Under the pieces are notes generated by a model. That model made no database searches. It was given only the letters and a program-made list of their open reading frames with translations, and was not told where the DNA came from. Below are positions 1-7,512 of a stretch of DNA of 64,000 nt, one piece after another; within the stretch, counting starts at the first letter, position 1; each line of letters begins with the position of its first letter. Source of the stretch: CAWGJF01 sp963822905 (GTDB lineage: Bacteria > Bacteroidota > Ignavibacteria > Ignavibacteriales > Ignavibacteriaceae). The stretch covers positions 310,001 to 374,000 of the forward strand of contig CAWGJF010000007.1 of assembly GCA_963822905.1 (NCBI GenBank), given 5' to 3'. The translations under genes were made by a program, and so were the position numbers.

Positions 1-720
1 AAATATAATTCGGGTTATCCTAAAATTATTATTGTAAGTAAGAATGGCCAAAGTTCTGCATATTTCACTTGTCTTCTTAGATTAGCTGGATTTAATAAAA
101 TTTACTCAATGGATTTCGGTATGGCATCCTGGAATGAAGTATTTGCTGACCAATGGTTAAATAATTTGGGGAACTATAAAGGTATTAATAGCTTTCCAAA
201 TGATACAGTTAAAAAGAACGAGTTTACATCTCTTCCCCTAGTATCTTTTACTAATTTAGATGATCCGATAGATAGTAGAGTTACAGTAAGAATAAGAGAA
301 ACAATTTCATTAGGGTTCAGGGAAGGTGTTGAATTTGATTCGGTACTTACTACATCATACCAATACTTGGTTTGCTACGGAAGTAGTCTTTTATATAGAA
401 CCAGAAAATTTGGTGTCTTCGCAGGACATGGTCATCCTCCTAATGCAAGGCCTTATAATGATTCACCAAACTTTGATTTAAGGAGTGTTAATTATCTTCA
501 AACTCTTCCTAACTCAGAAGCAATTTTTTTATATGATTATAATGGTCAACTTGCTGCGTGCATGACTGCTTATCTAAGAATTTTGGGGTATGATGCAAAG
601 ATGTTACTATTTGGTGCAAACCAACTTTTTTATGACAGAATGATAAGTTACCCTGAATTAATGGAATTTGCATTTTCTTATTCACACATAAAGAACTACC
701 CCTTTGCAACCGGAGAATAA
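1..720 (+). CDS. Tandem rhodanese-like protein, 5' truncated
   Basis: The frame is open from the first base of the window, so the gene starts upstream; 239 codons are visible. Two rhodanese-like segments can be read. In the first (residues about 7-45), a beta strand IIIV is followed by the loop SKNGQSSA and then LLRLAGF..IYSMDFGMASWN, the usual end of a rhodanese fold. In the second (about 174-215), IFLYDYNGQLAA is followed by LRILGYDAKMLLFGANQ. Active rhodaneses have a Cys at the start of this loop (CxxGxxS/A). Neither copy has one, so sulfur transfer is unlikely and a structural or binding role is inferred. It is followed directly by a hairpin terminator. The fold call is fairly firm; the biological role is unknown. 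Confidence 0.65.
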   Translation, partial: KYNSGYPKIIIVSKNGQSSAYFTCLLRLAGFNKIYSMDFGMASWNEVFADQWLNNLGNYKGINSFPNDTVKKNEFTSLPLVSFTNLDDPIDSRVTVRIRETISLGFREGVEFDSVLTTSYQYLVCYGSSLLYRTRKFGVFAGHGHPPNARPYNDSPNFDLRSVNYLQTLPNSEAIFLYDYNGQLAACMTAYLRILGYDAKMLLFGANQLFYDRMISYPELMEFAFSYSHIKNYPFATGE

Positions 721-745
721 TAAAAAAGCCCGCAAATGCGGGCAT
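721..745. terminator. Bidirectional rho-independent terminator
   Basis: A perfect 6-bp GC stem GCCCGC (728-733) / GCGGGC (738-743) has an AAAT loop. It is preceded on the plus strand by six A residues, which read as a U-tract after the hairpin for minus-strand transcripts. It therefore terminates the ccm run arriving from ccmF, and less strongly the rhodanese gene on the other side. Confidence 0.8.
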
Positions 746-771
746 TAATATTTTGCCAATATTTATAATCC

Positions 772-3174
772 TTAAGAAACAATCATTGATTCTTTTAATC
801 TTCTAGCAACTGAAACAAAAAATCCCAGAACCATTATAACCACGCCAATCCATACAAAACTGATAAAAGGTTTAACACTTGCTGTAACAGTTAAAACCTC
901 TTTTGGCTTAGATGATTCCTGTGTATTGTCATTTTCAATTTTCGAAAGTATCAGGTCAGCCGTTTCACTTGATGGGTCTACCTTCTTAACTTCGACTTTC
1001 AAATTCAATTCTTTAATTTCAGCTGGGATAAATTCAAATTGATTTGATTCTCTTTTAATAAGAGGGGTAATTTCATAGCTCTTGCCATCCTTTGTAACCA
1101 ACAGTCTTGTTCCCATTTCGATATTTCCGCCAGATGTCATTGCAGAAATATCAGGTCTCTTAAACTCAAGATATTTTATTTTTGCATTTTCAAATTCAAT
1201 TTCAGATCCAAGTTTAACCGGAATTGTTTTACCGCCCTCATCTTTTGAATTACCTTCATCGTAGCCGAGAGGAGAAACATAAAGATCCTGTGTAAGTAAA
1301 GTAAGTATAGCAGGCTCTCTCATCAGACTGTTATTAAACTCACTTATGTACATAATAGGTTTAACATTGTAATTATTGTTGTTTTTTGTAATATCAATAT
1401 TAAAAGCATACTTGGTATTATTATCAATTGGATGATACCCGGTGAAAACCATTTTATAACCAAAAGCTTCCTGCGGTTCATCTTTTACAAGATCCACGTC
1501 AACCTGTCTGCCATAAACAGCGGAACCAATTACACCAAGAATGAATACAGCAATGCCAATGTGAGAAACATAAGCACCCAGCATTTTTTTATTGCCTCGT
1601 ACAATTTTTATTGCAATATCCAGGTTCACAAATAATGCGAATGATGCTGCCAATGATAAAAGTATTATGAGGATTTCCGATACACCACCAAAAATTATTA
1701 CTGCTAATGTGAAGATAACTGAACCAGTTGCCGCATAGATCGATTTTTTAATTACCTCATTTAAATTAGAGCTTTTCCATTTTATTAGCAGACTTATTCC
1801 ATTAAGAAACATTATTATAATTGCAAGTGGTAAATGCATTTCATTATAGAAGAACGTATCAACCGCATGGCCAAATATCGGCGCAGAAGTACCAACTAAT
1901 ACAATTGTTGCACTGGCAATCAGAACTATTGCTGCAGTAAATAAAGCGAGTTCACGTGCAAGAAAACTTTCTTCATCTTTAATGTTTTCACTCAAGCTTT
2001 TCCATCTGTATGTAATCATACCAAAACCGACTACAATAAAAGTTCCGATGAAGAGAACCAGAAAGAGATAAACAAGCCTTCCTGGATCAACAAAGGAATG
2101 AACCGAAGCATCACCAAGTACACCGCTTCTTGTTAAAAAAGTACTATATAAAACCAAAACATATGTTAAAATACACAGTATCAAATTCGTCCTGGCATAT
2201 TTTCCAATTCCACCTTTTGATTGACTTTTTCTTTGCACCAGCAATGTATGAACTGATGATACACCAACCAGCCAGGGAATCAGACTAGAGTTTTCAACCG
2301 GATCCCATGCCCAATATCCGCCCCAACCTAGCATTTCATATGCCCAATATCCACCCATCATTATTCCAAGACCTAAAATTCCTGCACCGGCAAGTACCCA
2401 AGGGAAAGATTGTTTAACCCAATCTCTATAATCGTTTTTTAATAATGCAGCAATAGCAAATGAGAAAGGTACAGTTGCCATTGAGAAACCGGTAAACAAT
2501 GTTGGTGGGTGAATCTGCATCCAGAAATTAAGTAACTGCGGGTTCAATCCTTTTCCATCAATAATAAACTGGTTAACTGAAATTCCAGCATTAGCAAGCA
2601 ATTGATGAAGTTCTGAACCCATCTTTATAAATCCCTGGTTCGAACTCTGATCAGTAAAGAAAAATTGTTGGACAAAAGCCAAATTCATGTACTGAGGGTT
2701 GATTGAATTAACACCGACAAACACCGGAGTAGTCCAGATATATTCAAAAGGATTTTTAAACCAAGGGGAAACCATAACTAATAGGAATGATGTTGCAAGA
2801 GTAAAAACAGCCATCACTCTTGGTTCAAGGTCGCCTCGTTTGGAAGTATAAGACTGTAAAATTATACCAACAATTGAAGTAAGAAGTAACCAGAGGGTGA
2901 AACTTCCTTCCTGCCCTCCCCAGAAAGAAGCGATTAAAAATCCTGGCTTTAGCGAATTGTTACTATAACTATAAACATAATGATACTGATATTGGTGTGT
3001 AATTATAGCTTGCCACAAAACTGCTGCAGCAAAAATCACTAATATCGCCATCCCATGATATGCAATCCTGCCATAGTTCAATGTATTTTTATAACCCCTG
3101 TAATTCAGGAAGTACATAATCATCGAAATCAAACTAAACGCTAATGCAGTTGTAAGAATAATACTACCTAACAT
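772..3174 (-). CDS. ccmF: Cytochrome c heme lyase subunit CcmF
   Basis: This is an 800-residue polytopic membrane protein of the CcmF/NrfE family, which joins heme delivered by CcmE to apocytochrome c on the outer face of the inner membrane (system I). The family's tryptophan-rich WWD signature is clear at about residues 280-302 (GWGGYWAWDPVENSSLIPW). Many hydrophobic helices span most of the protein, a soluble segment lies at about residues 590-760, and there is a last helix near the C terminus (FISFVWIGVVIMVLGFFVSVARR). It is longer than the roughly 650-residue E. coli protein, mainly through this C-terminal part. It is the last gene of a ccmABCDEF run and ends just before the hairpin at 728-743. 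No CcmG or CcmH gene lies in the window. Confidence 0.95.
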   Translation of the reverse strand: MLGSIILTTALAFSLISMIMYFLNYRGYKNTLNYGRIAYHGMAILVIFAAAVLWQAIITHQYQYHYVYSYSNNSLKPGFLIASFWGGQEGSFTLWLLLTSIVGIILQSYTSKRGDLEPRVMAVFTLATSFLLVMVSPWFKNPFEYIWTTPVFVGVNSINPQYMNLAFVQQFFFTDQSSNQGFIKMGSELHQLLANAGISVNQFIIDGKGLNPQLLNFWMQIHPPTLFTGFSMATVPFSFAIAALLKNDYRDWVKQSFPWVLAGAGILGLGIMMGGYWAYEMLGWGGYWAWDPVENSSLIPWLVGVSSVHTLLVQRKSQSKGGIGKYARTNLILCILTYVLVLYSTFLTRSGVLGDASVHSFVDPGRLVYLFLVLFIGTFIVVGFGMITYRWKSLSENIKDEESFLARELALFTAAIVLIASATIVLVGTSAPIFGHAVDTFFYNEMHLPLAIIIMFLNGISLLIKWKSSNLNEVIKKSIYAATGSVIFTLAVIIFGGVSEILIILLSLAASFALFVNLDIAIKIVRGNKKMLGAYVSHIGIAVFILGVIGSAVYGRQVDVDLVKDEPQEAFGYKMVFTGYHPIDNNTKYAFNIDITKNNNNYNVKPIMYISEFNNSLMREPAILTLLTQDLYVSPLGYDEGNSKDEGGKTIPVKLGSEIEFENAKIKYLEFKRPDISAMTSGGNIEMGTRLLVTKDGKSYEITPLIKRESNQFEFIPAEIKELNLKVEVKKVDPSSETADLILSKIENDNTQESSKPKEVLTVTASVKPFISFVWIGVVIMVLGFFVSVARRLKESMIVS

Positions 3175-3212
3175 TATTTCCTCACGTTATCTTTATACTT
3201 CATAAATATTAA

Positions 3213-3602
3213 TTACAAGCTCGAAGACGTTACGTTTTGTTCCTGGTATTTGCTCGGACATTTTGTAAGAATATCTTTTGCATGAAAAAATCCCTCCTGG
3301 TATTTTCCCGTGACGACAACACTTTTTGCTGTTTCAAAGTTGTTCGGGATAGTTCCGTCATAGATGACTTTCATTTCAGTACCATGAGTATCAATCATAT
3401 AAAACGAAAATGTCTTTTCTTCTTTATTAACCTGGTAATTTTTTTCTTTAACCCAACTGCCTGTTGCTTTACAGGTTTTATCAGTATTCATTACCTGAGT
3501 AAAATCATCTGCATACTGGATGTTACTCTGTGTAAACAAATAACCCATTAACCCAATAAATACTACTATGATTATTCCACCGAAGATATACTTATTTTTC
3601 AT
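3213..3602 (-). CDS. ccmE: Cytochrome c maturation protein CcmE, Cys-type
   Basis: CcmE is the periplasmic heme chaperone that receives heme from CcmC and passes it to CcmF. The protein has an N-terminal anchor helix (YIFGGIIIVVFIGLMGYLF) and the small OB-like domain. The start used here is the ATG at 3602 (MKNKYIFGG), which overlaps the end of ccmD and follows AAAGGAG. A longer in-frame reading to 3650 would run through ccmD. At the C terminus the heme-attachment motif reads KCPSKY: the usual covalent heme histidine (HxxxY) is a cysteine, giving the CxxxY variant known from archaea and some other bacteria. The protein is 129 residues. Confidence 0.93.
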   Translation of the reverse strand: MKNKYIFGGIIIVVFIGLMGYLFTQSNIQYADDFTQVMNTDKTCKATGSWVKEKNYQVNKEEKTFSFYMIDTHGTEMKVIYDGTIPNNFETAKSVVVTGKYQEGFFHAKDILTKCPSKYQEQNVTSSSL

Positions 3603-3750
3603 TTTTAGCTCCTTTAAATTCTTTTTCAACATTTTTAATTCTTTTATCAAGCGAAAACATATACAAAAATATTCCTGTCCAGACTATCAGGACAATTATC
3701 ATTACAATATAAATTGCATTGTTCTGAAGAAACTGATACAATCCGCCCAA
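3592..3750 (-). CDS. ccmD: CcmD-like small membrane protein, TTG start
   Basis: This 52-codon gene lies between ccmC and ccmE. It begins with TTG at 3750 after a good ribosome site (AGAGGA, about 3 nt after its last base) and encodes one transmembrane helix (AIYIVMIIVLIVWTGIFLYMF) followed by a charged coiled tail (SLDKRIKNVEKEFKG). That is the layout of CcmD, which holds CcmE in the CcmABC complex and helps its release. Its stop overlaps the ccmE start (ATGAAAAATAA), and its start lies 2 nt past the ccmC stop, so translation is probably coupled. It rests on position and topology rather than strong sequence identity. Confidence 0.8.
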   Translation of the reverse strand: MGGLYQFLQNNAIYIVMIIVLIVWTGIFLYMFSLDKRIKNVEKEFKGAKNEK

Positions 3751-3751
3751 G

Positions 3752-4465
3752 TTATCCTCTTATTATTTGTTTATTAAGTTTATCTCTGAAGATAATTGAT
3801 TTATAACTGACTCTCCACATCCAGAAATATAAGATTGTAAATCCTATTAGAGAAAGAAAGAAAATTAATTGCATACTTGAATTCATTTTAAAATCTACTA
3901 CCGGGCCTGAATTTGTATCATCTGCCGAGCCTGGATGAAGGCCTTTCATTATTCTTGGCATTATAAAAATGAAAAATGGTACCGTAACAAATGCGATCAA
4001 AGAATAAACAGCAGATAGTGTTGCTCTTTTCTCTTCCGACTCAATTGATGATCTTAATGCAAATAAAGCTCCATAAATTAATAACAAAGCAAAAATGCTT
4101 GTCTGTCTAGGATCCCAGCTCCAGTAAGAACCCCAGGCAAATTTTGCCCAAACTGCACCAGTTATTGTTGCCAGAATGCAAAATATCATTCCGAGCTGTG
4201 CAGATGCGTAAGCTTTTGCATCATCATCAAGGCTCTTCTTTCTTAAGTACTTAAAACTGAAGAAAGAGGACATTAAAAATGCAATTACTGTTAACCAGGC
4301 AGTAGGAACGTGGAAAAAAATAATTTTAGCATTTTCTTCCAAACCAGGAATGAATGGAAATTCATACCAGTGAGCCGGATTCTCGACTATGGGAAATGCA
4401 ATTCCGGCTACGGAGACAAATACTAAAAGTAGATATAAAAATATTTTCCAGATCAGTGATTTAAT
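3752..4465 (-). CDS. ccmC: Heme transporter/handling protein CcmC, possible AUU start
   Basis: CcmC presents heme to CcmE. The WWD signature is at WGSYWSWDPRQT, and six hydrophobic segments follow the family pattern. The first conventional start codon, TTG at 4342, would remove the first helix. In-frame sequence upstream encodes the missing part (KSLIWKIFLYLLLVFVSVAG, then NPAHWYEFPFIPG, typical of the family) and has no stop until just past 4490. There is no ATG, GTG or TTG in this extension, but AAAGGTG followed by 5 nt and ATT at 4465 gives a plausible AUU start and a 237-residue protein of normal length. The gene lies between ccmB and ccmD on the minus strand. Confidence 0.85.
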   Translation of the reverse strand: MKSLIWKIFLYLLLVFVSVAGIAFPIVENPAHWYEFPFIPGLEENAKIIFFHVPTAWLTVIAFLMSSFFSFKYLRKKSLDDDAKAYASAQLGMIFCILATITGAVWAKFAWGSYWSWDPRQTSIFALLLIYGALFALRSSIESEEKRATLSAVYSLIAFVTVPFFIFIMPRIMKGLHPGSADDTNSGPVVDFKMNSSMQLIFFLSLIGFTILYFWMWRVSYKSIIFRDKLNKQIIRG

Positions 4466-4490
4466 TTTGACACCTTTTATTAAAAATTAT

Positions 4491-5156
4491 TTAATCTTTC
4501 CAGATAAAATCAAACAACATATAAGATGCAGTTGTGATGATTACGTCGTATCCAACAACAATTGCCAATTCAAATTTAGCTAATTCAAAGCTTGTGCCAT
4601 CAAAGGCAAACAAAGTTAATTGAACAGAAGTAAGAATCAAAGGCAATAAAATCGGAAAAGAAAGTACCGGGTAAAGTGTACCTTTTGCTCCGGCTTTGGA
4701 GATAATGGCAGCTATAATTGTCGAAGCAACTGCAAGCCCGATATTTCCCAAAACAAATGTTGCCAAAAACAACTCAAAATTTCTAAGAATAAATGATTCG
4801 AATAACGCTGAATATAATAGTGCAATAACCGTATTCATGCAAAAAACAAGAATAAGATTAAAAAGTAGCTTGCCAGTAAAAACAACTGTAGGCGAAGCAA
4901 TTAATTGAAGTGTTAAAGAAGTTCCCCGTTCTTCTTCTGAAACAAAGGCCCTTGCAAGACCTGACATAGCAGTAAAAAAAATTACTACCCAGAATAATCC
5001 ACCGGTTAAACTTTCATTTATTTTTTCATTCCCGATTGAGAAAAGTATAACGCTAATTGCAACAATAATAAACATTGCAAGCGAGTTTATTGCATAGCGC
5101 GTTCTTAATTCAGAACTAAAATCTTTACTAAAAAGTGAATATGCTTTTTTAAACAT
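4491..5156 (-). CDS. ccmB: Heme exporter membrane protein CcmB
   Basis: This is a 221-residue integral membrane protein with about six hydrophobic segments. It is the permease partner of CcmA in the ABC complex that frees holo-CcmE from CcmC/CcmD. The N terminus (KKAYSLFSKDFSSELRTRYAINSLAMF) and the SEEERGTSLTLQL segment in the first cytoplasmic loop are typical of CcmB. It starts at the position where ccmA stops (shared base 5156), so the two are translationally coupled. The call is supported by both motif and operon position. Confidence 0.93.
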   Translation of the reverse strand: MFKKAYSLFSKDFSSELRTRYAINSLAMFIIVAISVILFSIGNEKINESLTGGLFWVVIFFTAMSGLARAFVSEEERGTSLTLQLIASPTVVFTGKLLFNLILVFCMNTVIALLYSALFESFILRNFELFLATFVLGNIGLAVASTIIAAIISKAGAKGTLYPVLSFPILLPLILTSVQLTLFAFDGTSFELAKFELAIVVGYDVIITTASYMLFDFIWKD

Positions 5157-5788
5157 CAGGTTTTATATTTTTCAAGATACAGGATTTCATTACAGTAACT
5201 CAAATCTGTTTTTTCATTTGATGCGAGAACAACTACAGATTTCTTACTTTCTTCTTTTACAAGTGAATACACAGTTTCTTTTCCTTCGTCATCGAGATTT
5301 GAAGTTGGTTCATCAAAAATTATTAACTCAGGGGAATGCATTAGTGCAAATACAAATTTTAGCCTTTGCTTCATTCCCGAAGAATAGGTTTTTACAAGAT
5401 CATCTTTTCTGTGGAGAACTTTTAAACTATCAAGTAATCCTGTTATTTTGTTTTCATCGAATTCTACAGCACGAATTTTTGCAAAGACTTTTAAATTCTC
5501 CCATGCAGAAAATTCTTCATACAAAATTAAATATGGTGAAACAAAACCGATATGATTGTGGAGTTTTTCAGGAATTATTTCTTCGTTATTCAAAGTATGA
5601 ATTATTTTCCCTTCTGAAGCAGAGATTAACCCGGCAATGATTTTTACAATCGTTGATTTACCAGAACCGTTGGGTCCCGAAACTCCATAAACTCCATTTT
5701 CAGACCAGGTAAAATTAATTTCTTTAAAGATTAATCTTCTACCAAAAAATTTAGATAAGGATTGCGCCCGGAGAGAAAAATTACTCAT
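5156..5788 (-). CDS. ccmA: Heme exporter ATP-binding protein CcmA
   Basis: This is an ABC ATPase of about 210 residues, the short length usual for CcmA. It shows Walker A GPNGSGKST, signature YSSGMKQRL, Walker B LIIFDEPTSNLD, and an H-loop region where the usual His appears replaced (VVLASNEKTD). The ATG at 5788 is chosen because its ATGAGTAA overlaps the stop of the upstream gene. A TTG at 5800 is possible but lies too close to the AGGAAAG ribosome site. It powers the CcmABCD complex in cytochrome c maturation. It is first of the ccm genes and is attached to a longer co-directional run from bamD. Confidence 0.93.
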   Translation of the reverse strand: MSNFSLRAQSLSKFFGRRLIFKEINFTWSENGVYGVSGPNGSGKSTIVKIIAGLISASEGKIIHTLNNEEIIPEKLHNHIGFVSPYLILYEEFSAWENLKVFAKIRAVEFDENKITGLLDSLKVLHRKDDLVKTYSSGMKQRLKFVFALMHSPELIIFDEPTSNLDDEGKETVYSLVKEESKKSVVVLASNEKTDLSYCNEILYLEKYKT

Positions 5789-6587
5789 TAAAAATTGCAA
5801 TCTTTCCTGTTAATACATCATCACCGTTCTTAACTACAACTAAATAAGTACCGGTAGGTAACTTCTCATTTTTTTGATTTCTGCCATCCCACTCAATACC
5901 GGTGAAGGTATTAGAGCCTTTAGCAACAGCGGTGACTATTTTGGTTTCTGAAAAAACCTGTTTCATAGCAATAGTAAAAATATTAACACTTACTTTTTCG
6001 CCAATTGATCCATCAAAAGCGAAAACAATATCATTAGTCGAAGTACTATAATAAAATGGGTTTTGAAATATGAAGAGCTCTGAATTTTTAAGTAGAGTTT
6101 GCTTTATAGAATCTTCTCTTGCGATAATTCTATTTAGAATTTCCGAAACCGACCAGGCGGATTCATTTGAAACATCGAAATTAGAAGAATAATCAGCTGT
6201 GAGCTCTCTTTCACCCGTTGATCCCGAATTAAAAAGTGTATATGAAAAAGATTCTATTGTATTAGGATTCTGCAAGTAAGAGAAATAATTACCATTTGTA
6301 ATAACTGCACATAGGGAGTCCGGACCGCTGGAAGTATTTATCACATAAAAGAGGAAGTTATTCGTAACAGTTTTAGCGTCAACACTAACCGGTTGGTTTA
6401 GAATGCTTAATTCTGAAACATTTACTTTTGGATAGAGTTCAGCATCTTTAAAATATTCTCCCGGTAAACTTCGATAATTTGTAAAAAACATCCAGATTCC
6501 AAACTTATTCAGTTCTTTAGGAAATGAAGATCCATTATTAATAATCGAATTATTGATTACAGATAACGCAGGTAAATTCGGCATCAT
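5781..6587 (-). CDS. C-terminal fragment of secreted metalloprotease-like protein
   Basis: This is a 268-residue open stretch. Its last part (about residues 205-268: KVSVNIFTIAMKQVFSETK, then WDGRNQKNEKLPTGTYLVVV) is a FlgD-like / Bacteroidota C-terminal beta-sandwich domain, often found at the end of exported proteins. The N-terminal part has no recognised domain. It is not an independent gene: shifting frame just upstream joins it to protease sequence that ends in ERFGFK. It is therefore the 3' part of the broken gene described at 6588-7512. It overlaps ccmA by 8 nt. Confidence 0.55.
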   Translation of the reverse strand: MMPNLPALSVINNSIINNGSSFPKELNKFGIWMFFTNYRSLPGEYFKDAELYPKVNVSELSILNQPVSVDAKTVTNNFLFYVINTSSGPDSLCAVITNGNYFSYLQNPNTIESFSYTLFNSGSTGERELTADYSSNFDVSNESAWSVSEILNRIIAREDSIKQTLLKNSELFIFQNPFYYSTSTNDIVFAFDGSIGEKVSVNIFTIAMKQVFSETKIVTAVAKGSNTFTGIEWDGRNQKNEKLPTGTYLVVVKNGDDVLTGKIAIFNE

Positions 6588-7512
6588 TTCCCATTGCTGT
6601 TTAATTATTTAAAGCCAAATCTTTCCTTCAAAAATAAATTCCAAATTGCATAATCATAACCGTTATGTGCCGGCATTGGAAAATCGGGATTTGAAAAAAG
6701 AGAATGCATATATGCTATGTAATCATCCACAGTATCGTAAACAAAATCTTCCATAGAGGTCGAAGTTAATTCATAAAAATATGTAGCTGATGATCTAAGG
6801 CATGTACTCCCTCAACTGGAGCGTAACTACCGAATTGAATTGCCATGATGAAATTCATGAGCAACCGTAACTCGCAGCATCTATTGGCGGTTTAGGTGGG
6901 TTACATATGAATACCAGAAGAAAATCATTATCGATATCTATATAACTGCGTCCAGTACTTCGATGTACCAACTTTAGTCTCGCATTGCTGTATGTCCATA
7001 TAGATCACCAAATTTAAAACATAAACATCGTACTTTTCATCTCCACCTTCTGATCCATCCGAAGGAGGCTGTGGGAAATTCAAGATAATCAATTTCAAAA
7101 TGAGAATGCAGAATCAAGAGCAATTCCAGTGCAAACATTTTCCTCAATGGAAATTGATGGAATATAATTAGCAATTGATCCAGTGTTTGTATAATGAATT
7201 CGAAAAAATCGTTATGGGCTTAATATACTGTTTGATAGTTGAGGTCTTTGTAAAAGCGGCGTTAAAACTTTTTGCAGAATGATTTGTGAGAAAATAATTC
7301 GAAATATTCAATTTGATAATGTTAACTAATTCAAATCCGCATTTTCATTTCCCTGCTGGTTGTATTCAACGGCTTTTGGTTTGCAGAAAGTAATTCAGGG
7401 GCACTTACAGAAACAAATTCTATATATAATGAATCAAGTTCGGCAGTAGATAAATTCTGTGCAGCTAATGGTAAAACGAATAAGATTATTAGAAAAAATA
7501 TGATTTTTAAAG
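6588..7512 (-). pseudogene. Frameshift-riddled MXAN_6640-like metalloprotease 5' part
   Basis: No long frame exists here, but reading all three minus-strand frames recovers a coherent protein. First comes a signal peptide (KIIFFLIILFVLPLAAQN) directly after the upstream gene. Later come FPQPPSDGSEGGDEKYDVYV and then VTVAHEFHH, a zinc-metalloprotease HExxH motif. It is followed by AIQFGSYAPVEGV, SSATYFYELTSTSMEDFVYD and YDYAIWNLFLKERFG. This arrangement resembles the MXAN_6640 family of putative metalloproteases. Joining the pieces needs at least eight frameshifts in about 800 bases, both extra and missing bases, so this stretch is either decayed or very poorly sequenced. No clear start codon is visible. 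Confidence 0.6.

Noticed and set aside
3603..3650. Longer N terminus for CcmE starting at 3650.
   Set aside because: These codons lie wholly inside the ccmD frame; the ATG at 3602 has its own ribosome site and gives a standard CcmE.
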